Below the pieces are notes generated by a model that made no database searches, was not told the DNA's origin, and worked only from the letters and a program-made list of their open reading frames with translations. From the NCBI GenBank assembly GCA_030685235.1, contig MU839110.1, positions 1-64,000 on the forward strand: DNA of 64,000 nt, written 5' to 3'. Positions 26,401 through 36,635 of the stretch are shown here, piece after piece. Origin of the DNA: Copromyces sp. CBS 386.78 (lineage: Eukaryota; Ascomycota; Sordariomycetes; Sordariales; Sordariaceae). Numbering within the stretch: position 1 is the stretch's first letter; each line of letters starts with the position of its first letter. The position numbers were made by a program, and so were the translations under genes.

Positions 26401-26449
26401 TAGGGAGGATATAGTAATTAACCCCGCTATAGATTTTATTGTTAAAAGA

Positions 26450-28920
26450 AAGGCTACGTACAATTAAGTTAATAATATATATAATACTCGCTATAAATAT
26501 TAAAAAGACTTTGACGACGTTAATATAAAAGTCTATAATTAAATAAATACTTATATCGCTAGCTACTTTGCTAATACTGTTTTCGAATAGGATAAATCCA
26601 CTCGTAAATAATTAAAATAAATTAAAAACTAAATTAATTACCGGGCTATCGATTAAATCGCTACCGCTTAGCGAAAATATTAAGCCTTTATTAAAGAGAC
26701 CGCTAAAAAAATATTTAAGGACTTCGAAAAATAGGTATTAAATTAGGAAGTTCTTATTGCTAAAAGGAAGAGACTAAATATTAACGAAGCTACCTCCCCT
26801 ACTTTATAATTCGTTAATTTTATCGATATAATATACGAATATAAATTATTTAAATAAATAATATTTAAAAGTTTAATTGCGACTTAGAAAATTCGTATTT
26901 AAATTATAAAGATGTATCCGCTAATTTGAAAAGGGTTGGTATATTAGAACGTACCGTACTACTAGCTAATAAAAAAACTATAATTCGTAGCGCCTAGAAT
27001 ATTAATTAACTTAATTCGAAAGAATTTATACCTAAAAGGGAGGACGTTCCTAATTTTAATTGTAAAAAGAAGCGGAAAGTAGACGTAAAGAAAAAACGTA
27101 GTATAGATAAAAATACAAATAATTTTTTACAGCCGAAAAAGAAAAGGGGATTTGCGCTACTATATAAAATATACGAACGAAACCTTTATATAATAATACG
27201 CTACTAGTATTTAATACCTAAAATAAAAAATAATCTTATTTAAAAGCCTAATAATTCTATTTAAAAATTTATTAATAAAAATTTCGAAAAATTTCCTAAA
27301 ATCCGTAAGGAAGTAAAAAAGGCTAAGAATTAAATATGGGACCGCTTTATTACTTTTATACAAACTATTATTTTAAAAACCTAAAAGTAACGAAAAATCG
27401 GCACTTACGATTCAATGTTTTTTATTAAATAAAATACTTTTAATGCGAATAATGGGAAGGATATTTATTTATTTAAGAATTTTATAACCCTTAATTTTAG
27501 AGTTTCCCTTTATATCTTTAATAAAATTAATTATTTCTCTTCGTTTTGAATAACGTCCCTAAAGGACCGTATTTAAATTAAAGATTCTCAAATACTTATT
27601 AAAGGTTTTAGGACTGTTAATATAGAAGTATAAAGAGATAAGGGAGCCTTATAACTATAGTTAAAAGAAATCACCTTCTACCTTAATTTTACTATAAATT
27701 TTATATTTTTATACCTACTTCGAAAGTAGGGTTTTTATTAGGATTATAAATTACCTAATAATTACTTCCGTCGGCTAAACGGCTCGATTTTCTATTTCCT
27801 TTAAAAGATTTATTATTAAATAGTCTTTGAATACCTTCCCCTCTCCTTTAACCATATTATTTTCTTCGCTTAACGAACCTGTTTTAATTCTTATATTAAT
27901 TATTACGCATATAAAATGCCCGCTTAACTCTAGTACGAATGGTTCGGTTACTATAATTTGTAAATTTTTAAATACTTTTATAATATTAAAGGTACTAAAT
28001 TCAAAGGATTAACAATTTATTAATATAATACGTATAGTATATTTAAAATTAAACGATAAATTATATAAAAATTACGTAATTGAAATTTTAAATTAAGAGA
28101 ACGTTTCGCTATTGATTTCCTTGAATACGAATAAGGGAAAAGAAGCCTTAAATATATAATATTCGTTATTTATCGATAAATTAGATTTATTTAAGATATT
28201 TATATAGTAACCTGTATAATAAAGGCTATCGCTAAAGGACTACTCTTAATTATTAATACGATTAATTATTAATATAACGTTAAAGTTAAATATATTAAGT
28301 ACGATAATAAATTTAATAGCTAATATATTAAGGATAAGTTAATTATTCGCCTTATTATTTTCGAACTTTTAATACCTAATATTCAAATTTAAAACGGCGG
28401 TATTAAATGTTTAGGGGGTATAATTAAAGAAAAGGCGCGCACTATAATAAATAATTCTTATTTTCCTTATAACTTCTAACTTTAAATCGTTTTAATAATA
28501 ATCTACTTTACTAACTAATTGCTTAAGTATTTTTACAATTAGAAATCTTCTTACGAACGGTTTTATACCTTCGTAGCCTACTGTAAAAGGGTATAAACTA
28601 ATCCCTAAAAACCTAATCTTAATTATTTATATATTTATAATTATAAAGTCTATATAATAATAAGAATCGCCTAAAAGAAAGAGTAGCGACGAAAGAAATT
28701 CCAATTAAAAGTATAGATCGGATACTTCGTCGGCTACGCTGCCTCGTCTATTTACTAAATCTAGAACCCGCAAATAAATTACATTGTCTATACATGTAAT
28801 ATATTATTTAATGAAAGTTCAGTTTATTTAAGGAACCCTAACGAAATTAACGAGGGATTAAGGCTAACTAACGATAAAATCTCTAATTTATTCAATAAGG
28901 TCGACTACTTACTTCAACTA
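26450..28920 (+). pseudogene. Ty1/Copia gag, protease and integrase, RIP-mutated (5' part)
   Basis: The plus strand reads as the first half of a Copia polyprotein. The Gag-like region (26,450-27,150) has a Lys-rich tail (KKRKVDVKKKRSIDK). The protease/GAG-pre-integrase region (about 27,340-27,850) has readings close to W.FDSGxxxH..., IKGFGTVNIEV and FWDYKLPNNYLRRLNGS. The integrase (about 28,230-28,850) includes NGGIKCLGGIIKEKARTII (family: QNGVAERxNRTLxExAR) and the diagnostic GYFVGYAASSIY. The frame stops at 28,920, where a separate LTR element is inserted, and resumes after 31,042. Many Gln/Trp codons are stops. Confidence 0.8.
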
Positions 28921-28925
28921 TCTAC

Positions 28926-29148
28926 TGTAACGGGTCTGCAAGAGTAAGGCACAGCGAGCAGTCGTATAAGGTTGAAATGCTATATTTAACAAAGAGAGCA
29001 AGAGAGAAGACTGCGTAGAAAGCGCAGTCTAGAAAGGGTTTTATGTACCGTAGCGCCAAGGCCGGGGCATCCGAACCAGAACCCTCGCAGGCGATCTATA
29101 ACTTAGTATCAACCAAATTACAAACCCCTAGGCGCTAGCCCTATAATA
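28926..29148. repeat. LTR, left copy, of the non-autonomous element
   Basis: This copy keeps most of the original sequence in its first half (GCACAGCGAGCAGTCG), where the right copy is eroded. In its last 70 bp the reverse is true: the hairpin around 29,100 has become AACTTAGTATCAACCAAATT. All differences from the right copy that I see are transitions, consistent with RIP acting on both after insertion. Confidence 0.9.
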
Positions 29149-30814
29149 TTACCCCCCTACTCCCCCTTAGGGAGCGCGGCCCTACGTACAAATAATTATA
29201 GAATAGCTAAAACTATACGAAAAAAAACGAAAATCCAACCCAACCATACCCAACCAAATACCTATCTAACGGCTAAGAAAAAATATAATACCAAAAAAAA
29301 TAGAATACAATTAAACCCCCAAATCATCGCTATACAATCACCTACTCCCTACCCAGGTCGGTATTTATATACCCTCATAAAATTATACCTATCGTAAAAG
29401 TACTAAAATTAAATTAGGAAATATATTTAGACTACGCCTATCCAAAGCCTAATTACCGTAATATATCAACAATCAATACCGGAGATAGTTAAAATACAGT
29501 TATTACCTAATACTTCGTATCGTTCTACTTCCCTTACTAATAGGAGCCTATATTACCACTATAATTATAAAGATACTAAATCTCCTATATATCCTTCGCC
29601 AAGGATAGGCTTAATAATTATAATATTTACAAATAATATAATATCTACCGCCCTCCTACGGTTACGTTTCGTAGCAAATCTTCCTCCTCAATAAAAGAGG
29701 TATATATAAAGGAGTAGAAAAAGATTAACCGGCCGTTTAACTAGTAAACGCTGTATTTAAATAGTTACAAAGGTCCTTCCTATATAAACGTATAAACTTC
29801 CTTCTACCGTAATATTATTAAAATAGCCTAATAAAGTATCGTTCAATTTAAATCTTCCTCTTCTTAATTATTACTATTGTAACTGCTTAAACCCCTAACC
29901 GAATTAGACTGAATATTATTCAACCGTATTTTTTTATACTATTTAAATTAATAAGAACTACTCCTACAATTAGTATACTTACCCTCCTTCTTCTACCGAT
30001 TCTTCTACTTCTAAAATGGCGAAACTACTATAACGTTAATAAAAGTATTTATAAAAGTACTAACGTTATTATTAATTTATTATTTCGAAGAAGATAAAAT
30101 AAAAAAAATATTACCGTTAAACTTATATAAATATATAAACAAATTTAAATACTAATCTAGTATATCGGTTCAATCGTTGAACCGCTACTTCTAAAAATCA
30201 GTAAACGCGTACGTTAATAAATTAACTTTTGCGATATCGGGCTAAGAATCGGTTTAAGCTTAGTAAAATAGTTCTTTATAACGGATTAAAAAGGCTATAA
30301 TACCCTCCTTACTCTTTTAATAAATAGAAGCGAATTCTTAGCCAACGCGTTTTTTAGGGTTCGGGTTACCGTAAGTAAACCGGAATTTATCGAAAAATTC
30401 CTATAGTAATTGAAGTGTAGCGGCGAACGAAACGAAGGGGCGTTTAACGGCGGGCGATAAATTAGTAAATAAATAATAGAATTACGTTTTAAAATCGCCA
30501 ATAGCGAAACTATTAATGTAGAATTTAGCTTATATACTAAATACCTATATTTTAAAGTCTACTTTATCCCCGGAAAATTTTTCGAAGTAGGGGAAGACTA
30601 GCTTTCTCGCAGGCGAACTAAGGATTTTAAGAGTAACGATCTTAATAATAATCTATTCTATAAACGAAATAAATTATTAGTACTGTTTTTAAAAATTCAA
30701 CGACTACGGGATTTAGGGTAGAAATTACTAGGATATTATAATGGCGGAGGGAGGCTCTTAGGGCGTACCGGCGAACGAAGGGCAACGGAGGGTTAAAAAA
30801 AGGGTTAAATATAA
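29149..30814. other. Interior of the non-autonomous LTR element; no recognised gene
   Basis: The sequence is AT-rich and RIP-mutated. A moderately protein-like plus-strand reading runs from about 30,270 to 30,600 (NRSEFLANAFFRVRVTVSKPEF). A 68-codon minus frame (30,501-30,295) overlaps it and is probably a shadow. A purine-rich stretch just before the right LTR (GGAGGGTTAAAAAAAGGG, about 30,787-30,804) is a plausible polypurine tract if the element reads on the plus strand. No primer-binding site was identified. Confidence 0.5.
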
Positions 30815-31037
30815 TATAACGGGTTTATAAGAATAAAGTACAGTAAATAATCGTATAAGGTTAAAATATTATATTTAATAAAGAAAGCAAGAGAGAAGAC
30901 TGCGCAGAAGGCGCAGTCTAGAAAGGGTTTTATACACCGTAGCGCCAAGGCCGGGGCATCCGAACCAAAGCCCTCGTAGGCGATCCATAACCTGGCATCA
31001 GCCAGGTTACAGACCCCTGGGCGCTAGCCCTATGACA
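30815..31037. repeat. LTR, right copy, of the non-autonomous element
   Basis: Its second half is almost unmutated and shows two perfect hairpins: GACTGCGC-AGAAG-GCGCAGTC at 30,898-30,918, and AACCTGGC-ATCA-GCCAGGTT at 30,989-31,008. Both are partly destroyed in the left copy. Stable stems of this kind in an LTR may serve RNA packaging or termination, which is inference. Confidence 0.9.
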
Positions 31038-31042
31038 TCTAC

Positions 31043-33062
31043 GTAGTATTTTAAACCTTTCAATGCAATTTAAAATATAGAATATAATAATCTTACCTAA
31101 TTATTACTGTCGCTACTTAATAATAAATTATAAATAAATAATAATAATATTATTAACCTTAAATTAATTAAGCTTAACGCTTAAAATAAAATATTTTTTA
31201 ATTTTATATTCGGATATCCTACCTCTCTAAATATACTTCCAACCGCTTTCTCTACTAATTTTACTATTAACTTACTAGAACTTATTTTATTTCTAACCTT
31301 CGAATTATAAGAAGCCGCTTTTAACGCTAGAAAATTCGTTTAATTAATAGGGCAGAAATAAAGTAAAGTTATTATGAAGGTAAAAATTAATTGCTTAATT
31401 ACTAAAAGTAGTAAATTAAATTCTATTAAACGTTAAAACCTTCCCCTAATATTAAAGACCTACCGTAATTTCAAATACTACGAATTAAGAAATCTCTTTA
31501 AATAAGTAAAAAAAATATATTTTAATAATTATAAGGAAATAAAATCTAAAGTTAAAATCGATAAGGATATCCCTCGTACTAAGGGTACCCAAATCCTTAA
31601 TTATATATAAATATATATATATAAATTTAATAAGTACGGTCGTTTTTAAAAAGTAAAGGCTTACCTTATAATTAAAAAGGATTAATAATATTATTATAAT
31701 AAGGAAACATATGCTTCTATATTAATTAATCGTTCCTTTCGATCTATTATCGCTTATACCGCTAAATTCAATTTCGAATTTATTTAATATAATATTATAA
31801 ATACTTTCGTTAACGCTCACTTTAATAAGGAAATTTATATATATATACCCCTTAGATATCGAAAGTATAGTATAATTCTTAAACTTCTTAAAGCCTTATA
31901 TAGGTTATAACGTACTCCTCTACTCTAGCAACGAAAATTTAATAATACTTTTAAGAGTATAGGTTTCTAACTATTATTCGAAAATCCGTATATCCTCAAA
32001 CGCAATAGAATCCTAATCTTCTATTATATTAATAATATTATATTTACCTTCGACTAAAAGTAATGCAATAAAATTAATTAGGTAATAAAAAATTTAGAGG
32101 AAAAGTATAAATTTATAGGGAGTAATAACTTCTAATAGTTTTTAAGTATTAAAATTATTTGAAATCGAGAAGTAAAACTAATTTAATTATTTTAATGAAA
32201 GTATATTTATAAAATTACTAAATTTATTAGGAATCTTTATACCTTCGCCTTTATTTTAATAAATAATGAAGAACTTCTATTTTACAATAGTATAATTATT
32301 CTTAATAAAATACTAGAATATTAAGTCGTTGTCGGATCGATAATATATATTATAGTAATTACTCGAATAAATATTGCCTTTATAATTAGCTATTTAATTC
32401 GTTATAATTACAATCCCAATCCTCAATATCGCAAAACTACTAATAAAATACTATATTACCTTTAATTCTATTTAAATTTCTCCCTCTACTTTAAATTATT
32501 ATTAAAATTCGAAATAGCCTCAAATATTTTATACGCCAATAATATACTAAATCGAAAAAGTTTATATAATTTTATAATCAAACTATTTAGTAATTTCGTA
32601 TACTAGGGTACTACTAAGCAAAAAATAATATCGACTTTAATAATTAAAGTAAAACTACTATTTATCTCTAATGTAATAAAGGAAACTATTGCTATTATAC
32701 GCCTATATAAAAAAATCGAGATTCCTCTCGATTAGGAAATACTTGTAATTGGCTATAATAATACTTAAACGATCCGTATTCTAACCGTTAAAGTATTACG
32801 GCTAATAACTAAATTTAAATATATTAATATTTATTGCTACTAATTATAGTAAAAAATTATAGAAAGAAGGATTGTAATCGAATATTTAGAAATAAAGAAA
32901 ATACTAGTAGACGGTTTAATAAAGGTATTAGGATAATTGGATTATAAGAAGTTCCGAGATTTAATAGGGATGGCGAATATACCGGCTTGAAAAGAGATAA
33001 GGATTAGGAGGGAAGTTCCTAACGATATTTTAAAAAATATTTATAATTTAACTAGGGAGATT
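31043..33062 (+). pseudogene. Ty1/Copia reverse transcriptase and RNase H, RIP-mutated (3' part)
   Basis: This continues the Copia polyprotein after the nested element. The RT starts near 31,690 (ETYASILINRSFRSIIAYTA) and includes NKEIYIYIPLRYRKYSIILK and LLKALYRL.RTPLLW, both diagnostic of Copia. The YVDD box is YINN at 32,025-32,036, with both Asp changed to Asn. RNase H follows, ending in a family-typical tail (here KKILVDGLIKVL...FRDLIGM, about 32,890-32,970). No 3' LTR follows. About 90 bp after the end of the frame, near 33,065, the sequence changes abruptly to normal composition. Confidence 0.8.
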
Positions 33063-33064
33063 AA

Positions 33065-34917
33065 CGTGCCAGAAAAGAGAAAATTATAAATAGCTTCACT
33101 TTTGCCCTATTTTGAGAAGGTCTGCAAATGAGGGGGTATATTAGATTAGAGGGTGGATATCTGGGTTTCTGGCTATACTCAATCTGGGTTAGCCGCCCAG
33201 CCCCCTAGATTACTGGTTTCTGGGTCCCTCTGGGATACTCCAACCAGATGAGGGGAAGAAGAAGCAGGCACCCACGGCACGGCATATCTCCGGGGAAAAC
33301 GTGCTGCCCCGTGCCTGGCCCCAACCTTCCCCGGAGGCGAAATGTAACTTCAACCCACTTTGACTTGAAGGCCGGCTAAGACATCAACCATTCATTTGAT
33401 GCTGATTCGGCGATCATTTTCCGTGACGGTTTGCCAGGACAGCGAACAGGGAGTCATCCTTGTCTTTCTGCAGAAGTGCCACATGCTCCGAGCAGGGATG
33501 ATGGGATCTTGGCTTTTACTCGTGGAAACGGATCACGGAGCACGTTCGGGTTTGGGAACGGCAACCAACATCTGTCTGTCAACTCTGCTTTTGTGAAGCC
33601 GGGATGAAGCTTTATTTTCCTTCTCTTTTTGTCCGATCGAACGAATTGTCAAAGTATTTGCTTTTATCTTTTCGGCAAAGAACTACCCTCCTTGCCGGCT
33701 GACAATGACGACATCGACCCTATCATTCATTGGCTACCTACTTTGACAGGCGGGTCTGGCGTTCCTGACATGATCCCTGTAAGCTAGCTCCAGCCAGCAA
33801 ATCCACGTTGGTGAGGTGGTTGGATGGTGATGGCTTCAAAAGCGAGCTTGGCGTTGCTTAGATGAGCTTTCAGCAACTTGGCGAAGGTCGAACTAACGAG
33901 CGATTGCGGATGGAGATATGTTGGAAGGAATTAAGGTACCAAAGCGGTCGGTATAAAGTGATGAAGAAAGAAAAGGAAAGAAAAGTGAAAAGCTAGTCGC
34001 TTTTTCATATATAGGTCTTTACATTCTACATCATCTCCGTTTCGTGCCCGTGCACAATTCCTCACACTCTACGCGAATATTATAAACAGGCAGTTTGCTT
34101 GCATTTTCTCTTCATCTCAAAAGGTGTGTAAGCGGAAACTTCTCAGGGAATTCCGACTTCGGAATAAATTCATGTCCTTCACTCAATCTCACGTCTCAAC
34201 CTACATGGATGCACCGATCAGATTCCCTCCCAAAAAAAGTCGGACACTAGAACCTGGGTCGAGCAGAAAAGGTAGTAGCGGGTTATATGCTAGCACTTTC
34301 TAACCACAAGGCTACCCAAACAAGATAAAAAGAAGCCGCCTCACCCCATTCTCCAAAACTCTACCTCTAGCCCAGAGCAATCTCCACAGGACAAAGACAT
34401 ACGGCCAGACACCAACCACTAAGCGCCAACACCTTCTCTTTTATGTGTAGTATGTATCGTCTAACGGCAAATGAGACAACATGAAAAGCAAAGAGCCAGC
34501 CAAACAGCCCAATATACGCCTTTAGAATCCAACCAAGGAGGGAAAGGAAACCAATGAAACCTCCCTTTCCTATCCAACCCGATTCCATCCCATCCTACCC
34601 GATCCCTTGTTTAGCTGTCATTATCATTACAATTAGCGTACACGGGTCATAAACAGCCGGTCACTCGAGGCCGGTCGAGCACAGTCGACGACAGCCAAGG
34701 TGGGTCCAAGCGAGAGTCGAAGCTGACAAGACAAGCAGGCTGTTGAGAGAGGTCGGTGGTCTGCACTGGTGGTTCCCTTTCATCACCACCACTCTACCCT
34801 TCACGGTGCAGGGCCATTCGCCGGTCCTCCCGTGTCCTATTTCAGCAACCGGAGAAGCCGCAAAGAAGCCATCAGTCACCACAAAGGGGACCAGTCAGCA
34901 TTTCTACTCCTCACGTC
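33065..34917. other. Non-RIP intergenic DNA downstream of the island gene
   Basis: Base composition is normal. No open frame looks like a gene: the 66-codon plus frame at 33,396-33,596 and the minus frames at 34,367-34,588 and 34,661-34,882 lack family features. The last two lie downstream of the gene's stop on the same strand and are probably 3' UTR. Two imperfect CTGGGTTTCTGG-like repeats lie at 33,160-33,220. TATA-like CATATATAGG at about 34,008 could belong to a promoter, but no gene follows. Confidence 0.5.
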
Positions 34918-36635
34918 TTACGACTTCCCGAACTCATTGCTCTGTGGCAGTCCCGCGAGCTCTTCCTCTTCCTCGTCCAGCTGGCCGCCCTGGGAAGAAG
35001 AGGAAGATCCTCCATTCAACTTCCGTGCCCGCTCGACCGCCTCTTCCAGCTCTTGATGATGTCTCGCCACGACTTGACGCATCTTGCCCAAGTTGAGCTG
35101 CAACATGTTGGTCTCCTGATCAAGCATGCCACGCTCGTGTTCCGTCAGCATCAGCCGGCGCTGTAGCATCTCGACGCGCTCGCGCTCGCACACCTGCCAG
35201 GCGTCCTTTCGGATCTGCTCGGCGGCAGCGCGGGGATCTTGGCTCATAGCTATCGTGGCCATGGTGTTGCTTGGTCGGTGCTGGCCGAGGCCTCCGGCTC
35301 CTCCTGGCATTCCCATTCCCATTCCTGCTCCGGGACCGCCGACCATGGGCTGTTGTGGTGGTTGATGTATGTATGGTGATGGTATTGGGAGAGGTGCTGG
35401 AGAGGTCATACCCAAGGTCATCACCAAGCCTGCTGAGCCCATAGGCATGGACATGCCGCCATGGATGTTGGTTACTGGCATACCCATGTTCATGCCCATA
35501 CCCATACCGTTAGGCATACCATTCGGCATACTGTTAGGCATACCATTCGACATACCGTTCGGCATACCGTTGGGCATACCCATGCCGTTAGCCATCCCAT
35601 TGTTCATGCCGTTGCTCATTCCCATGGGCATTCCCATCGGTGTAATCGGTTGACCCCCGGGTCCACCAATAGGCGTCGTTGGTGTTGAGTAGGCGTTGCG
35701 GGGATGCACCTGATAATCTGCCGTCCAGGCCATAGGGCCACTGACTCCTGGAGTGTGGGTCTGCAAGGTCTGCATAATGTTTGGTCGGCCTGGGAAGTTG
35801 GGAATAGGACCAGGGTGCTTGCGCTTCATCTGGGTCTGGAGAACTGCCGTGTTCAGCGCACTGGCGGTCGCGAGCTTTGGTTTAACGTCCGGTTTCCCGA
35901 TCTTGCTGGTTGATTTGACCTTCCTATGAAGAGGCCCAGTTGGAACCAGGTTTGCTTTCCCCAATCTCCTCGCCTGACCCCCTGGAGATGCTGGTTCGTT
36001 GACGCTGGGTTTCTGCATAAGCGGTACTAGGCGCTGGTTGTTGGGTTCGACTTTGACCTCGGCAGATTCGCTCCTCCTCAAGGACGCAAAGTCGGGAAAC
36101 TCGGTATAGGGAGAAAGAGCCGGCTGGCTGGCGGTCTCCCAGCCTGCCGAAGCATTTGGGTAGGACATGGAGTCCTCGGGCGACATTGAGTGTGTCATTG
36201 CTGCTGCGCCAAAATAGTCGCCACCATGGGGATATGGTTCGTGAGAAGGCGTCACTGAAGCAACGCTCCAGTCGGCGGCGAACATGGAGGCATTGGGGTC
36301 ATGGCCGCCCCATCGCGGAGTGCCTGTTGGTGTTTGCTGATTTTCCCAGGCATTGAAGGGAACACCTTCTGTTACCACAGGCATGGGAACGCTCATGCCG
36401 GCTTGTGTCCATGGACTCGTGACGATATTTTGGGTATCCCATGCTTGAAGGGCTTCGTTCGGATGGACCTGGGAGGTGGGCACCTGAGGTGGAAAAGCTT
36501 GGTTAGTATAAGCTCTGATGCATGTGCCTTGCATGTTGTATGTACATGTCAAGCAAAGCAATGGGAAGGGAACTGAAGCGTGATGCGTACCTCTCCCAGG
36601 CCGTTGTCGTTGGACATGTAGCTGTCTGCCATCAT
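34918..36635 (-). CDS. Unnamed low-complexity, coiled-coil protein (two exons, 536 aa); the only intact gene seen
   Basis: The proposed gene has exon 1 36,635-36,591 (15 codons) and exon 2 36,483-34,918 (stop TAA). They are joined across a 107-nt intron (36,590-36,484) with GTACGC donor, CTAAC branch-like motif and CAG acceptor, in frame. A second ATG at 36,632 has the better start context (A at -3, G at +4). An unspliced frame extends to 36,756 but its N-terminus is not protein-like. Residues 1-290 are Pro/Ser/Thr-rich and probably disordered, with basic stretches that could be nuclear localisation signals (KVKSTSKIGKPDVKPK). Residues about 293-350 are Met-Gly-Asn repeats (MPNGMPNGM). Residues about 435-505 form a charged coiled coil. 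An acidic tail follows (DEEEEEL). There is no signal peptide or membrane segment. A nuclear regulatory role is conceivable, but I do not recognise the family and assign no function. Confidence 0.75.
35480..35650 (-). repeat. Met-Asn-Gly coding repeat within the island gene
   Basis: Degenerate 12-bp units encode (M-P/S-N-G) and (M-G) runs on the minus strand (about residues 293-350). Such methionine-rich repeats are likely to vary in copy number between strains. The plus-strand frames across it, rich in His-Thr or Pro-Ile, are shadows. Confidence 0.85.

Larger units (their letters stand above)
28926..31037. mobile_element. Non-autonomous LTR retroelement (2.1 kb) inserted in Copia, target duplication TCTAC
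   Basis: Two direct repeats of exactly 223 bp begin TGTAACGGGT (RIP-changed to TATAACGGGT in the second) and end CCCTATGACA. They bound a 1,666-bp interior. The 5 bp immediately outside are TCTAC on both sides (28,921-28,925 and 31,038-31,042). The Copia polyprotein resumes on the right. The interior is too short for gag-pol and shows no RT or integrase, so this is a non-autonomous (LARD/TRIM-like) element. It needs enzymes from another retrotransposon. Confidence 0.9.

Noticed and set aside
28926..31037. Possibility that the 223-bp repeats are LTRs of the Copia element itself
   Set aside because: The Copia polyprotein is continuous across the insertion and a separate TCTAC target duplication flanks the repeats, so they belong to a nested element.
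34230..34325. tRNA-like sequence on the minus strand (TAGCCTTGTGGTTAGAAAGTGC ... CTGCTCGACCCAG) before a T-run
   Set aside because: It has an A-box-like and a weak B-box-like segment, but the acceptor ends do not pair and the T-stem has only three to four base pairs. Probably chance.
34367..34588. 73-codon hydrophobic minus-strand frame
   Set aside because: It has Gly/Leu/Phe-rich membrane-like composition but lies downstream of the gene's stop on the same strand, has no supporting context, and is probably 3' UTR.
34743..35166. Plus-strand open frames of 95-136 codons opposite the end of the island gene
   Set aside because: They are antisense shadows of the minus-strand coding sequence and its 3' UTR, with composition set by that gene.
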